This document shows, in pieces, positions 1-6,314 of a stretch of 6,805 nucleotides of DNA. Below the pieces are notes generated by a model. That model made no database searches and was not told where the DNA came from. It saw nothing but the letters and a program-made list of their open reading frames with translations. The position numbers and the translations under genes are program-made. Each line of letters opens with the position of its first letter. The stretch's first letter is position 1. This stretch comes from Thermoplasmatota archaeon (GTDB lineage Bacteria; Pseudomonadota; Gammaproteobacteria; Burkholderiales; Thiobacillaceae): the NCBI GenBank assembly GCA_023475455.1, contig JAMCVR010000095.1:1-6805 (forward strand), given 5' to 3'.

Positions 1-530
1 TCGACGGGCTGGAACATTCCCGGCACGGCGCTGGAAGCGCGGACCGCGATGCCCGTGTCGCCCCGGCGGAACAGCACCATCTCGCCGCTTTGCAGATCGG
101 TGGCCACCACGCCCAGGGCTTTGGGCATCTTTTGCAGGGTCAGGTTTTTCACGTTCCGGTTGATGAAATCCTGCAGGGCCTCGCCCTTCAGCACGCCCCG
201 GTCGGGCAGGGTCCAGTCCGCCACCATGTTCTCTTCCATCTGCAGGGCCAGATTCTGCAGGTCGAAGCCGTTCATGCCCGAGGCGTAGAGCGCCCCCACC
301 ACGGAACCCGCGCTGGTGCCCACCACGATGTCCGGCACGATGCCCTGGGCCTCCAGCGCCTTGATCACGCCGATGTGGGCAAATCCCCGCGCCGCGCCGC
401 CGCCCAGAACCAGGGCGACCCTGAGCGGCGGCTTTTGTGCCGGGACGGGCGTCGGGATGGGCGGCGCCGGGGGTGGGGCCGCGCATGCGGACAGCAGGGC
501 GGCGAGCAGGAGCAGGGTCAGACGGCGCAT
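1..530 (-). CDS. Patatin-like phospholipase lipoprotein (RssA/NTE type), 5' part, runs off the left edge
   Basis: The reading frame starts at ATG 530 and stays open to base 1, giving 176 N-terminal residues; the C-terminal part lies outside the window. Residues 1-16 look like a lipoprotein signal: positive MRR, a leucine-rich core, then the lipobox LSAC with Cys16 as the lipidation site. A proline/alanine-rich linker follows (about 17-35). The patatin fold begins with the glycine-rich oxyanion motif GGGAARG (43-49), followed by the nucleophile elbow GTSAG (71-75) with Ser73 as predicted catalytic serine. The Asp of the Ser-Asp dyad (usually in DGG/DGA) must lie beyond the edge. The family hydrolyses acyl esters of phospholipids or lysophospholipids; anchoring at the outer membrane or in the periplasm is inferred from the lipobox. 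No clear ribosome binding site is seen before the ATG. It lies 129 bases downstream of cbbO on the same strand, but nothing ties it to carbon fixation. Confidence 0.9.
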   Translation of the reverse strand, partial: MRRLTLLLLAALLSACAAPPPAPPIPTPVPAQKPPLRVALVLGGGAARGFAHIGVIKALEAQGIVPDIVVGTSAGSVVGALYASGMNGFDLQNLALQMEENMVADWTLPDRGVLKGEALQDFINRNVKNLTLQKMPKALGVVATDLQSGEMVLFRRGDTGIAVRASSAVPGMFQPV

Positions 531-620
531 GAAAAATCGATCTCTGGTTGGATAGTGGACGATGGGCGGGCAATCGAAGCGGCTGGTTCATCTCCGCCTT
601 GCCGAGGGGTCAAGAATTCT

Positions 621-636
621 GCCGGCGAATGCCGGC
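621..636 (-). terminator. Small hairpin downstream of cbbO, possible weak terminator
   Basis: Two GCCGGC arms (621-626 and 631-636) flank a four-base loop, giving a 6-bp all-GC stem that starts 23 bases past the cbbO stop codon. No run of U follows in the minus-strand transcript, so intrinsic termination is doubtful; it could equally be a 3'-end stabilising structure or chance in GC-rich DNA. The rest of the 531-659 gap holds nothing else I can recognise. Confidence 0.3.
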
Positions 637-659
637 TAATACTACCTGCCCAATCCGGC

Positions 660-2921
660 TTATTGGGTGAGCGCCATGAACAATTGCGGCAGCCGCTCCG
701 GCAGCCGCTCGACGTGGTCGACGACGGTGAACTGGCGGCCGAAGATGTCGCCGACGTATTCGTCGGCCTTGGGGTCGAGGCTGATGCAGTAGGGGAAGAT
801 GCCCTGCCGGTCGAGTTCCTTCACCGCCTGGCGGGCGTCCTCGACGAGCAGGCGCTCGTCGTGGGCATCGACGTCTGATGGACGGCCGTCGGTGAGGATG
901 AGCATGAGCTTCTTGTCGGCCGGACGCGCGCCGAGGGTGTGCGCGGCGTGGCGCATCGCGGCGCCCATGCGGGTGGAGTAGCCCGCCTCCATCGCGGCCA
1001 GGCGCGCCTTGACGTCGTCGTTGAAGTGTTCGCCGTAGCCCTTGATGTGCAGGTAGCGCACGTCGTGGCGGGTGTTGGAGTGGAAGCCCGCAATGGCGAA
1101 GGGATCGCCCAGCTTTTCGATCGACCAGGCCAGCAGCGAGACCGCTTCCTGGCTCAATTCCAGAATGGTCTGGTCGGAACCGGCGGCCTTTTCGTTGAGC
1201 GATTCCGACAGGTCGAGCAGCAGCATCACGGCGATGTCGCGGCCGGAGGTCTGGTGGCTCATGTTGATGCGCGGATCGGGCGTGGCGCCGCCCTTGAAGT
1301 CGATCAGCGAGCGGATGGCGACGTCGAGGTCGAGCTCGCTGCCCTCTTCCTGGTAGCGGATGCGCACCTTGTCCTGCGGCTTCAGCAGGTCGAGCATCTT
1401 CTTCAGCCGCTTGGCGAGCGCGCTGTGTTTTTGCAGCAGGCGGTCGATGTCGGCGGCGCTGCCGGCCGGATGCAGCGCCTCGTAGACGCTCGCCCAGTCG
1501 GGGCGGTAAGTCTGGCTCGCGTAATCCCACTCGGGGTAATGGCGCGGCGGCAGGCCGCGGATTTCTTCGCCCGGCTCAATCTTGCGTTCCTCGTCGAAGG
1601 CTTCTTCCTCGTCGCCCGCCTCGATGAATTTCCACAACTGGCGGTTGTCGTCGCGGTAGTCCACCACGGTGTCGTCGAAATGCACGCGGGCGAACTGGTC
1701 GCTCTGGCGGCGGGTCTTGGCGACGTAGGAGAGCGCCAGCGCGGCGATTTCCTTTGTGCTGGATTCACCCTTACCCATGAGGGCGTGGAAGCGGGCGACG
1801 AACTCGTTCAGGGCCGCATCGACGTAGCCGTGATCCGGATCGAGCAGCGCGCGCGACAGCATCGCCATGCGGTGGCGCAGGCAGGAGGTGGTTTCCGGAT
1901 CGCAGGCGTCTTCCGCCGGCCTGGGATGCAGCGCGTGGAAGAGCCGGCGCAGGCCGGGGTATTCGCGGATCAGCAGCGTCTCGATGCGGCAGTCCTCGAA
2001 AATCTCCACCGCCATGCGCTGGAACGGGCTCCAGTTGTCGGCGACCTGCGCCTCGGACCAGCGGCGATGGCCGACGATGTGGGCGAGCACGGCGCGGTAA
2101 CGGTCGAGGCCGGAGATTTCCCCTGCGTCGTCATACACGTCCGGCAGGCGGATGCCGAGCTTGTCGTAGTACGGAACCGGCTTGCGGATCTCGTCGAACG
2201 CGGTGGAGTACGGCACCAGGTAATCGCTGTCCCGCCACAGGCCGCGCAGATACAGATCGAGCTTGCGCTCCACGTCCACCAGCAGCGTCCCATGCCGTTC
2301 GCGCTGCAGCACGGCGCGTGCGTCGGCCGACTGCAGGCTGAAGTAATCCTTCTGCCGCTCGGGGTGGGTGCCGTAGTTGCGGAGGCCGTATTCGACCCAG
2401 TTCTTCAGCCCGGCCAGCGTGAGCTGGCTGAGCAGGGTCGGCGCCTGGGCGAAGAAATCCGGCAGGCCCGGGCTGGGAAAGGTGGTGTGGTGGCCGTGGA
2501 TGGAGCCGGTGGTGCGCTCCATGAAATTTAGCGCGATATCCAGGTAAAGCTGCAACCGCTCCTGCGATTGCAGCCGCCGCGCCACCGGCGCCAGCGTCTG
2601 CAGGAAGGGCGCAATGGCGCGGCCGTTGGGCGATTTCTGCATGCGCTGGATCAGCGCCATCACCGCCGGCAGCGCGGATTCGCCGACGGCATTGGCGGTG
2701 GACGGCCACTCTTCCATGAACGCCAGCATCGGCTCGACGCCGCGCCCCAGCTTGCCGATGACGCGCGCGGCTTCGAGGTAGGCGTCGATCCCTTCGCGCG
2801 TGAGCACGGCAAGCGCCTCGGCCATGACATCGTCGAACACCGCCTCCACCTGCGGGAAGCGGGTGTCGAGCTGCTTCCGGTAGGCAGCCATGAGGGGATG
2901 CTGGTAGTCGGTTTCGGTCAT
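660..2921 (-). CDS. cbbO: RuBisCO activation protein CbbO (vWA-domain activase subunit)
   Basis: This 753-residue protein is the adaptor subunit of the CbbQO RuBisCO activase. In this family CbbO binds one face of the CbbQ AAA+ ring and links it to RuBisCO so that ATP hydrolysis can remove tight-binding sugar-phosphate inhibitors. Residues 1 to about 435 form the CbbO-specific, mostly helical N-terminal region. An acidic stretch lies at about 437-453. The C-terminal von Willebrand factor A domain (about 560-753) has a complete metal-ion-dependent adhesion site: DLSES (Asp570, Ser572, Ser574), the Thr of YSTRMGAA (Thr650) and the Asp of LTDGRPSD (Asp678). The start at ATG 2921 (MTETDYQ) is chosen because all in-frame sequence upstream is repeat-derived. 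That start lacks a good Shine-Dalgarno; an AAGG lies 17 bases away, too far. It ends in TAA at 660. It follows cbbQ after a 134-base gap filled by a palindromic repeat, so co-transcription with cbbM-cbbQ is likely but may be damped. Confidence 0.95.
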   Translation of the reverse strand: MTETDYQHPLMAAYRKQLDTRFPQVEAVFDDVMAEALAVLTREGIDAYLEAARVIGKLGRGVEPMLAFMEEWPSTANAVGESALPAVMALIQRMQKSPNGRAIAPFLQTLAPVARRLQSQERLQLYLDIALNFMERTTGSIHGHHTTFPSPGLPDFFAQAPTLLSQLTLAGLKNWVEYGLRNYGTHPERQKDYFSLQSADARAVLQRERHGTLLVDVERKLDLYLRGLWRDSDYLVPYSTAFDEIRKPVPYYDKLGIRLPDVYDDAGEISGLDRYRAVLAHIVGHRRWSEAQVADNWSPFQRMAVEIFEDCRIETLLIREYPGLRRLFHALHPRPAEDACDPETTSCLRHRMAMLSRALLDPDHGYVDAALNEFVARFHALMGKGESSTKEIAALALSYVAKTRRQSDQFARVHFDDTVVDYRDDNRQLWKFIEAGDEEEAFDEERKIEPGEEIRGLPPRHYPEWDYASQTYRPDWASVYEALHPAGSAADIDRLLQKHSALAKRLKKMLDLLKPQDKVRIRYQEEGSELDLDVAIRSLIDFKGGATPDPRINMSHQTSGRDIAVMLLLDLSESLNEKAAGSDQTILELSQEAVSLLAWSIEKLGDPFAIAGFHSNTRHDVRYLHIKGYGEHFNDDVKARLAAMEAGYSTRMGAAMRHAAHTLGARPADKKLMLILTDGRPSDVDAHDERLLVEDARQAVKELDRQGIFPYCISLDPKADEYVGDIFGRQFTVVDHVERLPERLPQLFMALTQ

Positions 2922-2946
2922 GGGTTGGATGCTGAAAACCTTGTTA

Positions 2947-3046
2947 ACCACAGAGACACAGAGGCACAGAGGCACAGAGAAAAACGTCAGGAAATTCTTA
3001 AAGCCCATTCTCCGATTTTCCCTCTGTGCCTCTGTGCCTCTGTGGT
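2947..3046. repeat. Dispersed palindromic repeat made of CACAGAG-type 8-base units, between cbbQ and cbbO
   Basis: The left arm (2947-2979) reads ACCACAGAG, ACACAGAG, GCACAGAG, GCACAGAG. The right arm (3021-3046) is the inverse of ACCACAGAG, GCACAGAG, GCACAGAG, so it has one 8-base unit fewer. The loop between them is about 41 bases. The element fills nearly the whole cbbQ-cbbO gap. From general knowledge, intergenic elements with this motif occur in many bacterial genomes and are recognised by spurious translations such as HRGTEAQR and LCLCVSVV, both present here. No transposase or other gene is inside. In RNA the arms could pair in more than one register because of the 8-base periodicity. 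Mobility (MITE-like behaviour) is inference. Confidence 0.85.
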
Positions 3047-3055
3047 GAAAGCATT

Positions 3056-3862
3056 TCACTCAAACGTCGCATCGATCGCATGATCGAGCGTTTCGCGGAT
3101 GTCGGCGTCGTCGGTGATCGGACGCACCAGCGCCATGCGGCAGGCGTCCGTCGGTGTCACGCCGTCCTTGATCAGCATTGCCGCGTACACCAGGAGGCGC
3201 GTCGAGATGCCCTCGTCCAGCCCGTGCCCTTTCAGGTTGCGGGCGACGCCGCCGATTTTCACCAGCCGGGCCGCCACGGCTTCGTCCATGCCGGTCTCCT
3301 TCGCCACGATCTGCGCTTCCAGCGCGGCATCGGGGTAGTCGAAGTCGAAGGCGGTGAAGCGCTGCTTGGTGGACTGCTTGAGATCCTTCATCAGCGTCTG
3401 GTAGCCGGGGTTGTAGGAGATCACCAGCTGGAAGTCGGGATGCGCGTGGATCAGCTCGCCCTTCTTGTCGAGCGGCAGCGTGCGGCGGTGGTCCGTCAGG
3501 GGATGAATGACCACGGTGGTGTCCTGGCGCGCTTCCACGATCTCATCCAGGTAGCAGATGGCGCCGATGCGCGCGGCGGTGGTGAGCGGGCCGTCGAGCC
3601 AGCGGGTGCCGTTGGCTTCCAGCAAGTAGCGGCCGACCAGGTCGGACGCGGTCATGTCCTCGTTGCAGGCCACGGTGATCAGCGGCTTGTTGAGCTTCCA
3701 CGCCATGTATTCGACGAAGCGCGACTTGCCGCAGCCGGTCGGGCCTTTCACCATCACCGGCAGGCGGTTGCGGTAGGCGGCCTCGTACAGCGCGACTTCG
3801 TTGCGCTGCTGCTGATAGAACGGTTCCTGTTGAATCGTGTACTGGTCTTTGTCGGTACTCAT
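3056..3862 (-). CDS. cbbQ: RuBisCO activation protein CbbQ (MoxR-family AAA+ ATPase)
   Basis: This 268-residue protein is the motor subunit of the CbbQO RuBisCO activase, a MoxR-branch AAA+ ATPase that forms a hexameric ring. Visible motifs are Walker A GPTGCGKS (40-47), Walker B ICYLDEI (102-108), a sensor-1-like Asn in SYNPGY (Asn151) and STKQRF (164-169), whose Arg168 fits the arginine-finger position. The C-terminal part (about 180-268) is the small helical lid domain. Length is typical for CbbQ/NorQ proteins. The start at ATG 3862 has a strong AAGGAG Shine-Dalgarno (complement of 3869-3874) six bases upstream, so this gene is well set up for its own translation. It ends in TGA at 3056. 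It lies between cbbM and cbbO on the same strand. NorQ is the nearest alternative family, but adjacency to cbbM and cbbO settles it as CbbQ. Confidence 0.96.
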   Translation of the reverse strand: MSTDKDQYTIQQEPFYQQQRNEVALYEAAYRNRLPVMVKGPTGCGKSRFVEYMAWKLNKPLITVACNEDMTASDLVGRYLLEANGTRWLDGPLTTAARIGAICYLDEIVEARQDTTVVIHPLTDHRRTLPLDKKGELIHAHPDFQLVISYNPGYQTLMKDLKQSTKQRFTAFDFDYPDAALEAQIVAKETGMDEAVAARLVKIGGVARNLKGHGLDEGISTRLLVYAAMLIKDGVTPTDACRMALVRPITDDADIRETLDHAIDATFE

Positions 3863-3910
3863 TGCGTGCTCCTTGTCCGGGTGGCGGAAAGGGTTTCATG
3901 TCCTGGAAGG

Positions 3911-3938
3911 CAAACGCCCCCAATAGCGGGGGCGTTTG
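3911..3938 (-). terminator. Strong GC-rich hairpin between cbbM and cbbQ (terminator or attenuator)
   Basis: An 11-bp perfect stem (3911-3921 pairing with 3928-3938) encloses a six-base loop. It lies 48 bases upstream of the cbbQ start. In the minus-strand transcript the descending arm ends in GTTTG and is followed by CCTTCC, so there is no long U-tract. It may act as a partial terminator or as a barrier to 3' exonuclease, which would let cbbM transcript accumulate above cbbQ-cbbO. That role is inference; the stem itself is seen directly. Confidence 0.6.
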
Positions 3939-3953
3939 TCAGGTCGGGGCCTT

Positions 3954-4033
3954 CGTAGGGTAGGTTGGGCCGTCAGGCCGTACCCACCATCCGAACGGTG
4001 GGTTACGCGACTTCGCCGCTCACCCACCCTACG
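3954..4033. repeat. REP/MITE-like palindromic intergenic element
   Basis: The outer 12-base arms, CGTAGGGTAGGT (3954-3965) and ACCCACCCTACG (4022-4033), are inverted copies with one mismatch. Inside, GGTGGGT (3997-4003) can pair either with ACCCACC at 3982-3988 or with ACCCACC at 4022-4028, giving two mutually exclusive hairpins. The GTAGGGTGGGT...ACCCACCCTAC layout resembles short dispersed repeats I know from intergenic DNA of many proteobacteria. No coding content is evident. The right end of the element coincides with a breakpoint of the cbbM tandem duplication. Copy number in the genome cannot be judged from this window. Confidence 0.65.
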
Positions 4034-4798
4034 GGACGCTCGGCTTATTTGTGAACGCCCAGCTTCTCGCGCCAGCCGGGGTACAGCTTGTCGGCATCGC
4101 CCGGGAAGGATTCGAACGCGCGGGCGAATTCCTTGTGGCTCTTGGCGAACTCGATCGGGTCGGCGCCCGACTTCCAGCACTCGTACGACTGGCGCAGGGA
4201 GATCGCGCCGGCCGCCGGGCTGTCGATGTGGCCGTAGGAGCCGCCGCCGGAGGTGTTGATGACGTTGCCGTGACCCAGGTTCTCGAAGAAGCCGGGCAGG
4301 CGCAGCGCGTTCATGCCGCCGGAGATGATCGGGGTGGTGGGCTTCATGCCGTACCACTTCTGGAAGTAGACCGGGCCCTGGCACTCGTCGCGCTCGATCA
4401 TGTAGGCGATCAGCTTGTCGGTGGCGTCGCCTTCCATCTTGCCGTAGCCCATGGTGCCGACGTGGATGCCCGAAGCCCCCTGCAGGCGGGAGATCTTGGC
4501 CAGCACGAAGGCGGTGTAGCCGCGCTTGGCGGACGGCGAGGTGATCATGCCGTGGCCGGCGCGGTGGTAGTGCAGGTACTGGTTGGGGTACTGACGGCGG
4601 GCGGTGGTGATCATGCCGGGGCCGCCGACGAAACCGTCGACCAGGAAGGCCACCTTGTCGGCGTCGGGGCCGAAGGTTTCCAGGATGAAGTCGGCGCGGG
4701 CGCACATTTCATAGTGATCGTCCGCGGTGATGTTGGCGGAGAACAGCTTGGGCTGGCCGGTTTCGTCCTGTGCGCGCTTCATGGCGTCGGCCACCAGC
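4030..4798. repeat. Tandem duplication, copy proximal to cbbQ (769 bp)
   Basis: Bases 4030-4798 are identical to 4799-5567 by line-by-line comparison; I found no mismatch. The period is 769 bases. Base 4029 (C) also matches 4798, so the junction has one base of homology and the edges may shift by one. Beyond the edges the copies diverge at once: GGGTGGG-type element sequence lies on one side and continuing cbbM codons on the other. The period is not a multiple of three, so the extra copy is out of frame with the intact gene. Confidence 0.97.
4045..4794 (-). pseudogene. cbbM: Duplicated 3' fragment of cbbM (codons 211-459)
   Basis: This open frame of 249 codons is identical to residues 211-459 of the intact CbbM immediately upstream in transcription. 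It would keep the barrel residues His287, His321, Lys329 (loop 6) and Ser368 (intact-gene numbering), but it lacks the N-terminal domain with Glu48 and Asn111 and the catalytic Lys166, carbamylated Lys191, Asp193 and Glu194, so it cannot be an active RuBisCO. The only start at its head is a GTG at 4794, 19 bases after the intact gene's stop codon, with no Shine-Dalgarno. It ends in TAA at 4045. It is most likely an untranslated tail of the cbbM transcript or an assembly artefact. Low-level translation after termination at the cbbM stop cannot be excluded. Confidence 0.85.
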
Positions 4799-5567
4799 TA
4801 CGGGACGCTCGGCTTATTTGTGAACGCCCAGCTTCTCGCGCCAGCCGGGGTACAGCTTGTCGGCATCGCCCGGGAAGGATTCGAACGCGCGGGCGAATTC
4901 CTTGTGGCTCTTGGCGAACTCGATCGGGTCGGCGCCCGACTTCCAGCACTCGTACGACTGGCGCAGGGAGATCGCGCCGGCCGCCGGGCTGTCGATGTGG
5001 CCGTAGGAGCCGCCGCCGGAGGTGTTGATGACGTTGCCGTGACCCAGGTTCTCGAAGAAGCCGGGCAGGCGCAGCGCGTTCATGCCGCCGGAGATGATCG
5101 GGGTGGTGGGCTTCATGCCGTACCACTTCTGGAAGTAGACCGGGCCCTGGCACTCGTCGCGCTCGATCATGTAGGCGATCAGCTTGTCGGTGGCGTCGCC
5201 TTCCATCTTGCCGTAGCCCATGGTGCCGACGTGGATGCCCGAAGCCCCCTGCAGGCGGGAGATCTTGGCCAGCACGAAGGCGGTGTAGCCGCGCTTGGCG
5301 GACGGCGAGGTGATCATGCCGTGGCCGGCGCGGTGGTAGTGCAGGTACTGGTTGGGGTACTGACGGCGGGCGGTGGTGATCATGCCGGGGCCGCCGACGA
5401 AACCGTCGACCAGGAAGGCCACCTTGTCGGCGTCGGGGCCGAAGGTTTCCAGGATGAAGTCGGCGCGGGCGCACATTTCATAGTGATCGTCCGCGGTGAT
5501 GTTGGCGGAGAACAGCTTGGGCTGGCCGGTTTCGTCCTGTGCGCGCTTCATGGCGTCGGCCACCAGC
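4799..5567. repeat. Tandem duplication, copy inside intact cbbM (769 bp)
   Basis: This is the member of the tandem pair that forms the 3' part of the full-length cbbM gene plus 15 bases after its stop codon. It is identical to 4030-4798. Since the reading frame from 6193 runs through it to the natural C-terminus, this copy carries the functional sequence. Confidence 0.97.
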
Positions 5568-6193
5568 GGGATCACCTTTTTCATCGGCGCGAACACCTGG
5601 TTGCCCTGGGGTTCGTCGTTCTTGATGAAGTCGCCGCCCAGCCAGAACTGGTAGGCCGCATTGGCGAACGGCTCGGGGCGCAGGCCCAGCTTCGGCTTGA
5701 TGATGGTGCCGGCGATGTAGCCGCCGTTCACCACCGGGCGGCCGAGGATGCGCCATAGGTCGGAGATGTCCTTGGCGGGGCCGTCGAACAACTGGATGGC
5801 GCGCTCGGGAACGTAGAAGTCATGGATCTTGGCGTGCTCGATGTCGCCCATGCCCTGGTTGTTGCCGATCACCAGCGTCAGGAAGGAGACGATCATCATG
5901 CGGCCGTCGGTGACGTTGCGGTCGAACAGGTCGATCGGATAGGCGATCCGCATGTCTTCGGTGGCTTCGTCGATGTAGTACACCAGCGCGTCGACGCCCT
6001 TGGTGAACTCGTCGGTGGTGCAGACTTCGACGTTGGTGCCGGTCGAGGATTCGGCGGCGAAGTGGGCGGCCGCTTCCAGGTAGCCGTAGCCGGCCTTGGG
6101 CTTCATCTTGTAGGCGACGAGGATGTGCTTGCCACCCTTGATCAGGTCTTCCTCTTTCAGGCTGAGGTCGGCGTAACGTGCGGATTGATCCAT
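4814..6193 (-). CDS. cbbM: Ribulose-1,5-bisphosphate carboxylase/oxygenase, form II large subunit
   Basis: This 459-residue protein is form II RuBisCO, which carboxylates ribulose 1,5-bisphosphate to two 3-phosphoglycerates in the Calvin cycle. It works as large-subunit dimers or higher oligomers without small subunits, in the cytoplasm. Numbering matches the Rhodospirillum rubrum enzyme. Glu48 and Asn111 are present in the N-terminal domain. Lys166 sits in TIIKPKLG, and [10 protein letters not shown] holds carbamylated Lys191 with Asp193 and Glu194. His287 is in YHRAGHG, His321 in SGIHVG, loop-6 Lys329 in [10 protein letters not shown] and Ser368 in ISGGMNALR. All catalytic residues are intact and the length is exactly that of the family. 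The start at ATG 6193 ([10 protein letters not shown]) is preferred over an ATG nine codons upstream because it has a CAGGAG Shine-Dalgarno (complement of 6201-6206) seven bases away and matches family N-termini. It is first in the operon and faces cbbR across an AT-rich promoter region. Its 3' 769 bases are duplicated downstream. Confidence 0.98.
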   Translation of the reverse strand: MDQSARYADLSLKEEDLIKGGKHILVAYKMKPKAGYGYLEAAAHFAAESSTGTNVEVCTTDEFTKGVDALVYYIDEATEDMRIAYPIDLFDRNVTDGRMMIVSFLTLVIGNNQGMGDIEHAKIHDFYVPERAIQLFDGPAKDISDLWRILGRPVVNGGYIAGTIIKPKLGLRPEPFANAAYQFWLGGDFIKNDEPQGNQVFAPMKKVIPLVADAMKRAQDETGQPKLFSANITADDHYEMCARADFILETFGPDADKVAFLVDGFVGGPGMITTARRQYPNQYLHYHRAGHGMITSPSAKRGYTAFVLAKISRLQGASGIHVGTMGYGKMEGDATDKLIAYMIERDECQGPVYFQKWYGMKPTTPIISGGMNALRLPGFFENLGHGNVINTSGGGSYGHIDSPAAGAISLRQSYECWKSGADPIEFAKSHKEFARAFESFPGDADKLYPGWREKLGVHK

Positions 6194-6314
6194 TGCATGA
6201 CTCCTGCGGTAGATAAACAAAGCTGCATCAAACAGGAGCGGACTATACGCAAGGGCTTATATAATTAAAATTAAATTGTTATGATTGTTATCATATCAAA
6301 TCTCTTATATATCC
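6194..6314. promoter_or_regulatory. AT-rich divergent cbbM/cbbR promoter region with candidate CbbR sites
   Basis: This 121-base gap separates the divergent cbbM and cbbR starts, and its cbbR-proximal half (about 6256-6312) is strikingly AT-rich against GC-rich genes. It contains TNA triplets spaced ten bases apart at 6262-6264, 6272-6274 and 6282-6284, matching the TNA-N7-TNA pattern described for CbbR sites. A dyad TATGAT-TGTT-ATCATA lies at 6280-6295. A perfect TATAAT on the plus strand (6260-6265) could serve cbbR but has no good -35. TATAAG on the minus strand (complement of 6256-6261) could be the cbbM -10, again with a poor -35, as is common for activator-dependent promoters. AT-richness raises the chance of random matches, so single sites are tentative while the regulatory role of the region is likely. 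Confidence 0.6.

Noticed and set aside
49..878. Plus-strand open frames at the left end
   Set aside because: They are antisense to the patatin-like lipoprotein and the cbbO 3' end, have no domains, and one runs across the gap between two minus-strand genes.
939..2531. Long plus-strand open frame of 530 codons opposite cbbO
   Set aside because: It is antisense to a gene with clear CbbO domains. Its composition is that of a complementary-strand shadow in GC-rich DNA, with no recognisable domain.
2947..3046. Short regularly repeated units suggesting a CRISPR array
   Set aside because: The units are 8 bases and contiguous, without unique spacers, and they form two inverted arms. This is a palindromic dispersed repeat, not CRISPR.
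2922..3059. Longer cbbO starting at GTG 3059 and overlapping the cbbQ stop
   Set aside because: The extra 46 residues are translation of the palindromic repeat (HRGTEAQR and LCLCVSVV signatures), and there is no Shine-Dalgarno before the GTG.
4030..5567. A broken or frameshifted cbbM
   Set aside because: The frame from 6193 reads without interruption to the normal C-terminus at 4814. The duplication lies entirely behind the stop codon of the intact copy.
4051..5758. Two overlapping plus-strand open frames that cross the duplicated segment (4051-5028 and 4727-5758)
   Set aside because: They are antisense shadows of cbbM. Their shared peptides arise because both read the same duplicated DNA, not because of a repeat protein.
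4814..6193. RuBisCO-like protein (form IV) rather than true RuBisCO
   Set aside because: All catalytic residues, including Lys166, Lys191, Asp193, Glu194, His287 and Lys329, are present, and the neighbours are RuBisCO activase genes.
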